DNA of 64,000 nucleotides. Source: Parelaphostrongylus tenuis. Taxonomy: Eukaryota > Nematoda > Chromadorea > Rhabditida > Metastrongylidae. Shown in pieces: positions 63,731 through 64,000 of the stretch. Under the pieces are notes generated by a model, which saw only the letters and a program-made list of their open reading frames with translations, was not told the origin of the DNA and ran no database searches. The stretch covers positions 310,001-374,000 of the forward strand of contig JAHQIW010007237.1 of assembly GCA_019055375.1 (NCBI GenBank). Reading direction: 5' to 3'. Within the stretch, counting starts at the first letter, position 1. The number at the start of each line of letters is the position of its first letter. A program made the position numbers and the translations under genes.

Positions 63731-63859
63731 TTTTGTATATGCATTTATAATACATTCAGTAAGGTGCCAGAGAACTGATTTCCAGTTCTTAATGTGCGAA
63801 TTAGACTATCCGAAAATTGCAAAGTATCAAGTGGTACCGAAAGTTAAGAAACTATAATA

Positions 63860-63950
63860 AGTACTATTTTTATTCTATTTATTATTATTTTACTTCAATT
63901 TTATTATTATTATTTATTATTATTATTTACTTCATTTTCATAAATTTCCT
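63860..63950 (+). repeat. TTA/ATT low-complexity tract
   Basis: Repeated TATTATTATT units near the right edge of the window. Confidence 0.85.
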
Positions 63951-64000
63951 TTACTTGCTCTTTATTTCACCTCTATTCTAGACTATAAACAGGATATGCT

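Overview
The window looks like nuclear DNA of a clade V parasitic nematode, most likely a strongylid of the hookworm type. Its genes are made of short exons with GT/AG introns ending in TTTCAG-like acceptors. Several start codons sit a few bases after a splice-acceptor-like site, as expected for spliced-leader trans-splicing. The proteins resemble Caenorhabditis proteins, and the non-coding DNA is full of tRNA-derived SINEs and fold-back repeats. The species itself is inferred, not shown. All gene models below were built by reading exons, splice sites and phases by eye. Six multi-exon genes are well supported. (1) 5104-7324, minus: 14-kDa phosphohistidine phosphatase (PHPT1/phip-1), three exons and one GC-AG intron. 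(2) 13562-20442, plus: an RPRD-type protein with an N-terminal RNA polymerase II CTD-interaction domain, a coiled coil, a Pro/Ala-rich middle and an RGG tail, 16 exons. (3) 21096-25894, plus: tRNA dihydrouridine synthase of the DUS1L type, 14 exons. (4) 38607-39813, plus: 20S proteasome subunit beta-4 type (pbs-7), 8 exons, with one unexplained frame conflict. (5) 44005-46428, minus: FKBP8-type tail-anchored PPIase/TPR protein, 6 exons. (6) 50761-55085, plus: 19S proteasome lid subunit rpn-8/PSMD7, 9 exons with a repeat-filled first intron. The proteasome subunits and FKBP8 (in mammals a membrane anchor for the 26S proteasome) lie next to each other, which is functionally suggestive but may be chance. 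Layout. 1-5 kb: piggyBac remnant and a fold-back repeat. 5-7.3 kb: phip-1. 7.5-13 kb: dense SINE and fold-back area with a mariner fold-back and a possible two-exon small membrane protein. 13.5-26 kb: the RPRD and DUS1L genes in tandem. 26-38.5 kb: gene-poor, with microsatellites, decayed BEL/Pao-like coding fragments, a fairly young BEL/Pao element (32.8-34.8 kb) and weak leucine-rich-protein exons. 38.6-55.1 kb: pbs-7, FKBP8 and rpn-8. 55-64 kb: a 42-codon small ORF, fold-back DNA, an orphan exon, a disrupted coiled-coil gene and more SINEs. The most unusual sequence is in the BEL/Pao element. Its inner end carries a complete tRNA-Gly(GCC) sequence, including the post-transcriptional CCA, fused through a 3-base spacer to an inverted LTR. 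This is what would be expected if a primer-tRNA/strong-stop reverse-transcription intermediate had been copied in full and integrated.
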